Below the pieces are notes generated by a model. The model did no database searches and was not told where the DNA came from. It saw only the letters and a list, made by a program, of their open reading frames with translations. From positions 1 to 5,703 of the forward strand of contig SVMQ01000156.1 in NCBI GenBank assembly GCA_015067375.1: 5,703 nucleotides of DNA, given 5' to 3'. This DNA comes from Oscillospiraceae bacterium. Its GTDB lineage: Bacteria > Bacillota > Clostridia > Oscillospirales > Ruminococcaceae. Below, one piece after another: positions 1-5,352 of the stretch (position 1 is the stretch's first letter; each line of letters opens with the position of its first letter). The position numbers and the translations under genes are program-made.

Positions 1-191
1 CGTGCGTAAAGCTTCATATCGCCGTAAAGTGCGCGGTATACAACAAGTGTTTCTTCCGTTTCGGTGTGCATAGCCGTGCCTATTATTTCGTATGTGTATT
101 TTGCAGGCTCAGCGGCAAGCTGTGCGTCGGTCATAAGCCCACGCTTGAAGTGCTGCACTATCCTGCCTTTTGTAAGCTCCTCTAAAGTCAT
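1..191 (-). CDS. DUF1653 family protein, 3' end cut off by the window edge
   Basis: The reading frame starts at ATG 191-189 and stays open to the left edge, giving 63 complete codons. Residues about 33-63 match the DUF1653 signature, in which a Tyr-x-(I/V)-(I/L)-G segment is followed by A-x-H-(S/T)-E-T-x-E-x-L-V-V-Y-x-A-L-Y-G; here YEIIGTAMHTETEETLVVY is followed by RALYGD. The family is a small soluble domain of unknown function. An N-terminal segment (GRIVQHFKRG, residues 9-18) may be the usual lead-in, separated from the core by a short insert. The start lies one base after the cysK stop codon, and a GAGGG ribosome binding site sits inside the last cysK codons, so the two genes are probably cotranscribed and translationally coupled. 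The family call is fairly secure; function is unknown, and nothing here ties it to sulfur metabolism except position. Confidence 0.75.
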   Translation of the reverse strand, partial: MTLEELTKGRIVQHFKRGLMTDAQLAAEPAKYTYEIIGTAMHTETEETLVVYRALYGDMKLYA

Positions 192-192
192 A

Positions 193-1125
193 TCAGTCGC
201 CCTCAAACAGGGGAGTGGAGAAGTAGCGCTCTGCCGTATCGGGAAGCACTGTTACCACCGTCTTGCCCTTGCCGAGCTTCTTTGCAAGCTTTCTTGCAGC
301 GGCAACGTTTGTTCCTGCGGAGATGCCGCACATGATGCCCTCTAAGCGTGCAAGGTCTTTTGCTGTCTGGATAGCTTCGTCGTCGGTCACGATGTATACG
401 TTGCTGTATATGTTGAGGTTGAGATTCTTGGGGATGATTCCGTCGCCGATGCCCATCTGCAGGTGAGTGCCGATAGTGCCGCCTGCGAGGATAGCCGCAT
501 TCTCAGGCTCTACTGCCCATATCTCGATGTCGGGGTACTGTGCTTTGAGAGTTTCTCCGATGCCGCTGAGCGTGCCGCCTGTGCCGATGCCCGAGCAGAA
601 GCCGTGTATCTCCTTGCCAGCCTGTTCGAGTATCTCAAGACCTGTGTGGTGCTTGTGTACGAGCGGATTTGCCCTGTTCTCGAACTGCTGGGGGATATAT
701 ACGTTGGGGTTCTCTTCTTTCATGCGCTGAGCGGTACGAAGGCACTCCTCGATGCACTCGCCGATGTTGCCGTCGTCATGGATGAGCTTTACTTCCGCGC
801 CGTAGTGCTGAACCAGCATCCTGCGCTCACAGCTTACGGAGTCGGGCATGATTATTACGGTCTTGTAGCCGCGCACCGCGCCGATAAGTGCAAGTCCGAT
901 ACCCTGATTTCCGCTTGTAGGCTCGACGATGATGGAGTCCTTGTTTATCAGTCCCTCGCGCTCTGCCGCGAGTATCATGTTGTAGGCTGTACGGGTCTTT
1001 ATCGAGCCGCCTACATTAAGTCCCTCGAACTTGACAAGTATCTCGGCACTGTCCTCGTCGACCATGCGGTTGAGACGGATTAGGGGAGTGTGTCCTATTA
1101 CTTCAAGAATGTCGTTGCTTATCAT
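193..1125 (-). CDS. cysK: Cysteine synthase (O-acetylserine sulfhydrylase), PLP-dependent fold type II
   Basis: 310 residues, the usual CysK length. The family makes cysteine from O-acetylserine and sulfide in the cytoplasm. Visible landmarks are the N-terminal IGHTPLIRLNR (10-20), the PLP lysine K43 in GGSIKTR, the asparagine/substrate loop TSGNQG (70-75), the QQFEN segment (146-150), the glycine-rich PLP-phosphate loop GIGTGGT (179-185), and the C-terminal LPDTAERYFST (294-304). The frame stays open to a TTG at 1143, but AAAGGA at 1140-1135 lies 9 bases before ATG 1125, so 1125 is taken as the start. The most common CysK loops read S-V-K-D-R and TSGNTG; here they are S-I-K-T-R and TSGNQG, and NP before the lysine loop is NV. 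The acyl-carrier substrate could therefore differ (for example O-phosphoserine or homoserine derivatives), but overall similarity favours cysteine synthase. It is the first gene of a unit with the DUF1653 gene, behind its own consensus promoter. Confidence 0.9.
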   Translation of the reverse strand: MISNDILEVIGHTPLIRLNRMVDEDSAEILVKFEGLNVGGSIKTRTAYNMILAAEREGLINKDSIIVEPTSGNQGIGLALIGAVRGYKTVIIMPDSVSCERRMLVQHYGAEVKLIHDDGNIGECIEECLRTAQRMKEENPNVYIPQQFENRANPLVHKHHTGLEILEQAGKEIHGFCSGIGTGGTLSGIGETLKAQYPDIEIWAVEPENAAILAGGTIGTHLQMGIGDGIIPKNLNLNIYSNVYIVTDDEAIQTAKDLARLEGIMCGISAGTNVAAARKLAKKLGKGKTVVTVLPDTAERYFSTPLFEGD

Positions 1126-1134
1126 AAAGTTGTG

Positions 1135-1140
1135 TCCTTT
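1135..1140 (-). promoter_or_regulatory. Ribosome binding site that decides the cysK start
   Basis: AAAGGA read on the minus strand, 9 bases upstream of ATG 1125. It favours that start over the in-frame TTG at 1143, which would place this site inside the coding sequence. Confidence 0.75.
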
Positions 1141-1150
1141 CAATTATGTC

Positions 1151-1162
1151 GGCATTTATGCC
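1151..1162 (-). promoter_or_regulatory. Short inverted repeat in the cysK leader
   Basis: GGCATAAATGCC on the minus strand is a perfect inverted repeat with 5-base arms and a 2-base centre. It lies about 17 bases downstream of the cysK -10, within the roughly 47-base untranslated leader. It could be a small operator or a weak hairpin (GGCA/TGCC around TAAA). The leader is too short for a T-box or S-box riboswitch. No regulator can be named. Confidence 0.35.
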
Positions 1163-1178
1163 TATTTATCTACTTTAT

Positions 1179-1207
1179 ATTATATTACGGCAAAGGGCTT
1201 CTGTCAA
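1179..1207 (-). promoter_or_regulatory. Sigma-A promoter of cysK
   Basis: On the minus strand TTGACA (1207-1202) is separated by exactly 17 bases from TATAAT (1184-1179), a perfect match to the vegetative consensus. Transcription would start near 1172, leaving a leader of about 47 bases before ATG 1125. Confidence 0.88.
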
Positions 1208-1282
1208 GTATAAATATACCTTAATTATTAACAGTGTATTCACTTGCTTTGAAAATGTGATTTTTCATAAAAGATAAAAAAA

Positions 1283-1317
1283 TTAACGATAAACGTTAAA
1301 AAACTATTGACAAACGT
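1283..1317 (+). promoter_or_regulatory. Operator-like repeats around the DUF2975 operon -35 box
   Basis: A perfect inverted repeat TTAACG-N5-CGTTAA covers 1283-1299, ending 7 bases before the -35 box. The half-site AAACGT at 1291-1296 recurs at 1312-1317, just inside the spacer and 21 bases away, which is two helical turns. A regulator bound to both would straddle the -35 element. The YozG-type HTH protein encoded in the same operon is the natural candidate, by inference only. The tract is AT-rich and could also act partly as an UP element. Confidence 0.4.
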
Positions 1318-1335
1318 AAATCTGTGTGCTATAAT
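1307..1335 (+). promoter_or_regulatory. Sigma-A promoter of the DUF2975-HTH-CPBP operon
   Basis: TTGACA (1307-1312), a 17-base spacer and TATAAT (1330-1335) match the consensus perfectly. Transcription would start near 1342, giving a leader of about 53 bases to ATG 1395. It is divergent from the cysK promoter, with about 100 bases between the two -35 boxes. A 10-base palindrome ATAAGCTTAT (1345-1354) lies just after the predicted start. Confidence 0.88.
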
Positions 1336-1383
1336 CTAACCATGATAAGCTTATTGTTGACATTTGGGATCGAATTTGAATTT

Positions 1384-1426
1384 GGAGGTTTATTATGGCT
1401 AAGACTATTGATCTGAATGAACGTGC
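1384..1426 (+). repeat. Direct repeat, 5' end of the DUF2975 genes, copy 1
   Basis: 43 bases covering the ribosome binding site GGAGG and the first 10 codons of the first DUF2975 gene recur at 1926-1968 with a single silent C/T difference (1413 versus 1955). The identity begins upstream of the start codon, so protein selection alone does not explain it. Confidence 0.9.
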
Positions 1427-1919
1427 GCTTGAAAAAGAGCATAAGGCATTTGTTCGCTTTTGTGATGTGTGCGGAGGTTTCTGTGGTTTTCTGATAGTAT
1501 TTATGATCGCGGGATTTATAGCATACGGTTACGAGCTTATAAAGGGTATCGTGGCAGGCGGTGCGATAGAGGATATTATTTCGGATGCTGCTAATATAGT
1601 TGCTTGTGTTGGTATAGGCATTTCGGTGCGTTTTGGCGCGGCAGTGTTCGGCAAGCTGACAAAAGGAGGGACACCCTTCACATACGATGTGGCTGACAAG
1701 ATAAAGGGCGCATCGGTGCCTCTTATAGTAAGCGGCGGAATAGGCTTCGCAACCGAGATCGCGGTCGTTATTATGACAGAGGGTTTTGGATTTGCAGCGG
1801 ATAAGTTCGATTTCTTCGGCGGTCTTGATATACTCGTATTCGGACTTGCACTGAGTGCTCTGTCATATATCTTCAGCTACGGCTGCAAGCTGCAGCAGGA
1901 ATCCGACGAAACGATATAA
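1395..1919 (+). CDS. DUF2975-like four-helix membrane protein, first tandem copy
   Basis: 174 residues, function unknown. Four hydrophobic stretches are visible at about 26-48, 62-84, 106-128 and 142-162, with a hydrophilic N-terminus (MAKTIDLNERALE) and a short polar C-terminus. The loop after helix 2 carries GGTPFTYDVADKIK (91-104), and the protein ends YGCKLQQESDETI; both resemble the DUF2975 family (YoaS-like), whose members usually sit beside a small YozG-type HTH gene, as here. Cysteines cluster at 23, 26 and 30 at the start of helix 1, with others at 71 and 164. A GGAGG ribosome binding site lies 6 bases before ATG. It is the first gene of the operon, behind a perfect promoter. The next gene is a paralogue sharing the same first 13 and last 13 residues but a diverged middle. 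The family call rests on the loop, the tail and the neighbours; a membrane sensor or partner role is a guess. Confidence 0.78.
   Translation: MAKTIDLNERALEKEHKAFVRFCDVCGGFCGFLIVFMIAGFIAYGYELIKGIVAGGAIEDIISDAANIVACVGIGISVRFGAAVFGKLTKGGTPFTYDVADKIKGASVPLIVSGGIGFATEIAVVIMTEGFGFAADKFDFFGGLDILVFGLALSALSYIFSYGCKLQQESDETI
1881..1919 (+). repeat. Direct repeat, 3' end of the DUF2975 genes, copy 1
   Basis: 39 bases encoding the last 12 residues and the TAA stop are identical to 2414-2452, with no silent differences at all. Identity ends exactly at the stop codon. Confidence 0.9.
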
Positions 1920-1925
1920 TTATGA

Positions 1926-1968
1926 GGAGGTTTATTATGGCTAAGACTATTGATTTGAATGAACGTGC
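1926..1968 (+). repeat. Direct repeat, 5' end of the DUF2975 genes, copy 2
   Basis: Second copy of the 43-base repeat at 1384-1426, including the ribosome binding site and start codon of the second DUF2975 gene; 42 of 43 bases match. Confidence 0.9.
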
Positions 1969-2452
1969 TTTGGAACAGGAGAAAAAGCAGTACAACAGTC
2001 TGTGCAGGATATTGAAATTCTTCTCGGCATACTGCCTTATCTGTCCGCCGTGTATAGTGGCTATAATCATATGCAGATTGTTAGTTGAGAAGCCTTTTGA
2101 CGGCATGTACATGGTAGCGGCTCATGAGATGATAATGTGTCTGACGACATTTTTAGTTTTCAATCATCTTTTCCGCCTTTTCAAAAAGCTGGGGAAGTCC
2201 GAAACACCGTTCCGATATGACATCGGCGATACTATAAAGTCACTGGGTATCACCTTGTTCAGCGGAAGTGCGATCGCGCTTGTATTCAGAGTTATCATCG
2301 GAAATGTGTATCCCGAGGTATCCGATCCGTTCTATAATATCTCGATGAACTGCGAGGTGCCTATGCTGATATTCGGTATATTCCTTGGCGTATTCGCGTA
2401 CATCTTCAACTATGGCTGCAAGCTGCAGCAGGAATCCGACGAAACGATATAA
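1937..2452 (+). CDS. DUF2975-like four-helix membrane protein, second tandem copy
   Basis: 171 residues, function unknown. Predicted membrane helices lie at about 28-49, 58-80, 101-122 and 142-160. The family-like loop reads SETPFRYDIGDTIK (88-101) and the tail is YGCKLQQESDETI, as in the upstream copy. The frame is open from ATG 1922, but GGAGG at 1926-1930 sits 6 bases before ATG 1937, and the protein from 1937 begins MAKTIDLNERALE exactly like its neighbour, so 1937 is the start. It follows the first copy by 17 bases. It is notably cysteine-rich for a membrane protein: positions 23, 33, 36, 39, 46, 68, 139 and 161, with a CLICPPC run inside helix 1. Cys23 and the Cys of the YGC tail are shared with copy 1. 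The diverged middle suggests the two copies are not redundant and may act as a heteromeric pair; that is inference. Confidence 0.78.
   Translation: MAKTIDLNERALEQEKKQYNSLCRILKFFSAYCLICPPCIVAIIICRLLVEKPFDGMYMVAAHEMIMCLTTFLVFNHLFRLFKKLGKSETPFRYDIGDTIKSLGITLFSGSAIALVFRVIIGNVYPEVSDPFYNISMNCEVPMLIFGIFLGVFAYIFNYGCKLQQESDETI
2414..2452 (+). repeat. Direct repeat, 3' end of the DUF2975 genes, copy 2
   Basis: Identical over 39 bases to 1881-1919, ending at the TAA stop codon of the second DUF2975 gene. Confidence 0.9.
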
Positions 2453-2462
2453 GAGGTGCAGG

Positions 2463-2690
2463 ATGGCGATAATCTTACGACTTGACAGGGTGATGGCTGA
2501 CCGCAAGATGTCCCTTAACGAGCTGTCAGAAAAGGTGGGCGTTGCGAATGTCAACCTATCAAAACTCAAAACGGGCAAGGTGAGCGCGATACGTTTTTCC
2601 ACGCTCAATGCGATATGCCGCGTGCTTAATTGTCAGCCCGGTGATATTCTTGAATATGAGGAGAGCGATGACGATGAAGCAGATGATTAA
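2463..2690 (+). CDS. YozG-type Xre/Cro helix-turn-helix regulator
   Basis: 75 residues. The protein is a single Cro/C1-type DNA-binding domain: residues 17-39 (SLNELSEKVGV followed by ANVNLSKLKTGK) form the helix-turn-helix, then IRFSTLNAICRVLNCQPGDILEY (43-65) closes the five-helix fold in the manner of YozG-like regulators. A very acidic tail (EESDDDEADD, 66-75) follows. ATG 2463 is chosen because GAGGTG lies just upstream and the family begins at this MAII-type start; the longer open frame reaches back into the previous gene. It begins 10 bases after the second DUF2975 gene and its end overlaps the CPBP gene. Small HTH proteins of this type commonly accompany DUF2975 genes. It most likely binds its own operon promoter, with the membrane proteins perhaps controlling its activity; both points are inferred. 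Confidence 0.88.
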   Translation: MAIILRLDRVMADRKMSLNELSEKVGVANVNLSKLKTGKVSAIRFSTLNAICRVLNCQPGDILEYEESDDDEADD

Positions 2691-3459
2691 ATGCGTTCTG
2701 TGGGTACTTTTGAATTTCGCGTTGCAGTTCATTGTGCAGGTCGCGATGAGTATTTATGCGGTAGCGCAGGGGATGCGTGATGACGCTGTTCTTAATGCAT
2801 GGCTGATGGACAATCTGCTGCTGACCACGCTGATCTCCAATGTGATATTTATTGCCATAGCAGGCGCGGTATTTGCTGGGAAAAAGGTCAGGCTGTTTCC
2901 CGACAGTGAGCGTGAAAAGCATCTCGGTGTCTGCATTGTTCCTTGTGTAGCGGCTTTTTTGTATTCGCTAGGTTTTTCGCTGCTGTTTGAAGGTAATTCA
3001 GCCATGATACAGAACAGTGTTGAATATTACTCTGAAAAGGTTTCATGGCTTGGTACGATCATGATGGTGGTAGATCTGTTGATACTTGCGCCGATAGCAG
3101 AGGAGCTGCTCTGCCGTCGTATTATGCTGGATGGTCTTAAAAAGAGATATTCTTCACTCGTTGCGGTCGTCATCAGCGCGGTCATTTTCGGCGCAATGCA
3201 CATAATGGCAGGCGGACCTGCACTTGCAATTGGCGCAGCTGTGATGGGACTGCTGCTGGGTATGGTATACGTCCTTACAGGCTCGCTGCGTGCGGCGATC
3301 ATAGTTCATGCAGCAGCAAACCTGCCCGATTTTCTGTTATCGGTCGTTACGTTGCCCGAGGGAACTATTAGTGCTGTCATTGCGGCAGTGTGTCTGGCTG
3401 CGGCTGTACTGCTTATGCTTTGGTGGAGCAGACATCATCACTTAAATAGCGGCGATTAA
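2674..3459 (+). CDS. CPBP family (Abi/CAAX-type) intramembrane metalloprotease homologue
   Basis: 261 residues, with several hydrophobic segments (about 5-30, 48-68, 86-105, 125-142, 162-178, 183-201, 205-225, 232-251). All CPBP motifs are present: EELLCR (E143, E144, R148) as EExxxR, FGAMH (F172, H176) as FxxxH, and HAAAN (H212, N216) as HxxxN. The catalytic set is therefore intact. Family members include eukaryotic CAAX prenyl proteases and bacterial proteins linked to bacteriocin self-immunity or signalling proteolysis; the substrate here is unknown. AGGAG at 2659-2663 lies inside the HTH gene; spacing is 10 bases to ATG 2674 and 4 bases to ATG 2668. The exact start is uncertain by two codons. 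The gene overlaps the HTH gene by 17 bases, implying coupled translation. No convincing terminator follows it before the pgcA promoter. Confidence 0.87.
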   Translation: MKQMIKCVLWVLLNFALQFIVQVAMSIYAVAQGMRDDAVLNAWLMDNLLLTTLISNVIFIAIAGAVFAGKKVRLFPDSEREKHLGVCIVPCVAAFLYSLGFSLLFEGNSAMIQNSVEYYSEKVSWLGTIMMVVDLLILAPIAEELLCRRIMLDGLKKRYSSLVAVVISAVIFGAMHIMAGGPALAIGAAVMGLLLGMVYVLTGSLRAAIIVHAAANLPDFLLSVVTLPEGTISAVIAAVCLAAAVLLMLWWSRHHHLNSGD

Positions 3460-3537
3460 GTTATAAGCGGTAAACTCTGTTAGAATAGTTTCACATAATC
3501 TTTGTCTAAAAAATTATGATTTTGGGATATCTGCTAC

Positions 3538-3566
3538 TTGAAAATTGAAATTCTGTATGATATAAT
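3538..3566 (+). promoter_or_regulatory. Sigma-A promoter of pgcA with extended -10
   Basis: TTGAAA (3538-3543), a 17-base spacer and TATAAT (3561-3566) preceded by TGA, giving an extended -10 (TGnTATAAT). Transcription would start near 3573, about 44 bases before ATG 3617. The rest of the 157-base gap from 3460 holds no gene and no convincing terminator. Confidence 0.82.
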
Positions 3567-3616
3567 GTAAAAGTGTTAATATTTTTATGAACATTTTTTG
3601 ACAGGAGGACTATCTC

Positions 3617-5332
3617 ATGGCAGATATACAGACAATGTACGAGCAGTGGCTTGAAAAGGCCGTTGCAGACCCCGACCTCATCGCAGAGCTTACAAGCGTT
3701 GCAAATGACGAGGAGGGAAAGAATGACCGCTTCTACCGCGATCTTGAATTCGGTACAGGCGGACTGCGCGGTGTTATCGGCGCAGGCACAAACAGAATGA
3801 ACATCTACACCGTAAACAAGGCTACACAGGGCCTTGCGGAGTACATCCTTGAAAACGGCGTTACAAAGCGCGTTGCACTGTCCTATGACAGCCGCATCAA
3901 GTCCGATTATTTTGCAGAAAGCACTGCAAGCGTACTCGCTGCAAACGGTATCGAGGTATATATCTACGACGAGCTTATGCCTACTCCCATGCTTTCTTGG
4001 GCAGTACGCGCACTCAACTGCGGCGCAGGCGTAATGGTAACAGCATCCCACAACCCCGCAAAGTACAACGGCTACAAGGTATACGGCGCTGATGGCTGTC
4101 AGGTAACGCTTGAGGCTGCTGAGATAATCCTCGGCAAGATCAATAACATCGACATCTTCGAGGGCGTAAAGACAACTGATTTCGACAAGGCTGTTGCTGA
4201 CGGCATGATAAAGTTCATCGAGCAGAGCGTTATCGACGAGTATATCGCTAAGGTAAAGGAGCAGAGCCTGCACCCTGAACTCGTTGCTGACAGCGGTCTG
4301 AAGGTAGTATACACACCCCTCAACGGTACAGGTAACAAGCCTGTTCGCCGCATCCTCGCTGAGATCGGCGTAAAGGACGTTGTTGTAGTTCCCGAGCAGG
4401 AGATGCCCGACGGCAACTTCCCGACCTGCCCGTTCCCGAATCCCGAGATACAGGAAGCGCTGCAGTATGGTCTTAACCTCTGCGAAAAGGAGAAGCCCGA
4501 CCTGCTGCTGGCTACCGACCCCGACTGTGACCGTGTTGGTATCGCAGTTCCCGACGGCGACCACTACGAGCTGTTCACAGGTAACGAGGTAGGCGCACTT
4601 CTGCTTGAATACATCTGCAAGGAGCGCATCGCACTCGGCACTATGCCCGAGAACCCCGTTGCAGTCAAGACTATCGTTACAACAGACATCACCAAGGCAA
4701 TCTGCGCAAAGTACGGCGTAGAGCTGCGCGAGGTGCTTACAGGCTTCAAGTTCATCGGCGAGCAGATCGGCTGGCTTGAGGAAAAGGGTGAGGAGCAGCG
4801 CTATATCTTCGGCTTCGAGGAGAGCTACGGCTACCTTGCAGGCGGCTATGTAAGAGATAAGGACGCTGTCGTTGCTTCCATGCTCATCTGTGAGATGGCT
4901 GCATTCTACCGCACAAAAGGTATCTCTCTTATCGAAGCGCGCAAGAAGATGTACGATGAGTACGGAATGTACTTCAACAAGCTTGAGAACTTCACCTGCG
5001 AGGGCGCAAGCGGTATGCAGCGCATGAAGGAGATAATGACAGGTCTGCGCGAGAATGCTCCCAAGACCATCGGCGGCGTTGAGGTTCTTGCTGTTGCTGA
5101 CTATGCGGCTTCCACAAAGAAGAACGCTGCCGGCGCTGTTGAGCAGCTGACACTCCCCAAGAGCGATGTTATCACATTCTATCTTGCTGACGACGCAAGC
5201 GTTATCATCAGACCCTCTGGTACAGAGCCTAAGATCAAGGTATATTATACCACCAAGGGTGCAGACAAGGCTGCTGCAACCGCACTGCAGAGCGCACTGT
5301 CCGCTGACTTCACAAAAATTCTTGGTTTTTAA
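3617..5332 (+). CDS. pgcA: Phospho-sugar mutase, alpha-phosphoglucomutase (PgcA type)
   Basis: 571 residues, matching the length of Firmicutes PgcA. The family interconverts glucose-6-phosphate and glucose-1-phosphate in the cytoplasm, feeding UDP-glucose, glycogen and cell-wall glycan synthesis; related enzymes also use mannose phosphates. All four signature loops of the alpha-D-phosphohexomutase superfamily are intact: TASHNP with the phosphoserine S144 (142-147), the metal-binding DPDCDR (301-306), the sugar-binding GFEESYG (399-405) and the phosphate-binding RPSGTEPK (532-539). An N-terminal FGTGGLRG (45-52) is typical of the PgcA/PGM2 branch. AGGAGG at 3603-3608 lies 8 bases before ATG 3617 and fixes the start. 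Codon use is strongly biased and C-rich at third positions compared with the upstream membrane genes, as expected for a well-expressed core gene. It appears to be a single-gene unit. Glucose over mannose specificity is inferred from subfamily resemblance. Confidence 0.93.
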   Translation: MADIQTMYEQWLEKAVADPDLIAELTSVANDEEGKNDRFYRDLEFGTGGLRGVIGAGTNRMNIYTVNKATQGLAEYILENGVTKRVALSYDSRIKSDYFAESTASVLAANGIEVYIYDELMPTPMLSWAVRALNCGAGVMVTASHNPAKYNGYKVYGADGCQVTLEAAEIILGKINNIDIFEGVKTTDFDKAVADGMIKFIEQSVIDEYIAKVKEQSLHPELVADSGLKVVYTPLNGTGNKPVRRILAEIGVKDVVVVPEQEMPDGNFPTCPFPNPEIQEALQYGLNLCEKEKPDLLLATDPDCDRVGIAVPDGDHYELFTGNEVGALLLEYICKERIALGTMPENPVAVKTIVTTDITKAICAKYGVELREVLTGFKFIGEQIGWLEEKGEEQRYIFGFEESYGYLAGGYVRDKDAVVASMLICEMAAFYRTKGISLIEARKKMYDEYGMYFNKLENFTCEGASGMQRMKEIMTGLRENAPKTIGGVEVLAVADYAASTKKNAAGAVEQLTLPKSDVITFYLADDASVIIRPSGTEPKIKVYYTTKGADKAAATALQSALSADFTKILGF

Positions 5333-5350
5333 GAAAAAATTTTAAAAACC
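5324..5350. repeat. AT-rich inverted repeat over the pgcA stop codon
   Basis: GGTTTTTAA (5324-5332) and TTAAAAACC (5342-5350) are perfect 9-base arms around a 9-base loop; the first arm ends with the stop codon. Only two pairs per stem are G-C, and no clean T-run follows, so it would be a weak terminator at best. It ends 3 bases before the rpmE -35 box, so it could instead act as an mRNA 3' end stabiliser or influence the rpmE promoter. Confidence 0.4.
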
Positions 5351-5352
5351 TA

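Noticed and set aside
463..1083. 206-codon open frame on the plus strand
   Set aside because: It lies antisense to cysK with no recognisable motif or start signal; cysK on the other strand is clearly real.
1126..1172. Possible T-box or SAM riboswitch in front of cysK
   Set aside because: The predicted leader is only about 47 bases and has just a 12-base inverted repeat, too short for either riboswitch class.
1357..1362. Second TTGACA downstream of the operon promoter
   Set aside because: No -10-like hexamer lies 16-18 bases downstream; the stretch at 1380-1385 is part of the leader before the ribosome binding site.
1384..2452. Mobile element or phase-variation repeats behind the paired end repeats
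   Set aside because: No transposase, recombinase, terminal inverted repeats or target duplication is visible; the repeats coincide with gene ends, so tandem duplication or gene conversion is the simpler reading.
2240..2608. 122-codon minus-strand frame across the second DUF2975 and HTH genes
   Set aside because: It spans the boundary between two well-supported plus-strand genes and has no domain signature.
3460..3537. Terminator after the CPBP gene
   Set aside because: Only weak arms are present (AAACT/AGTTT at 3472-3491, CATAAT/ATTATG at 3494-3518), with low GC content and no T-run after a stable stem.
3506..4564. 352-codon open frame on the minus strand
   Set aside because: It is the antisense shadow of pgcA, whose four catalytic loops are intact; the antisense protein is Cys/Val/Leu-rich with no recognisable domain and no ribosome binding site.
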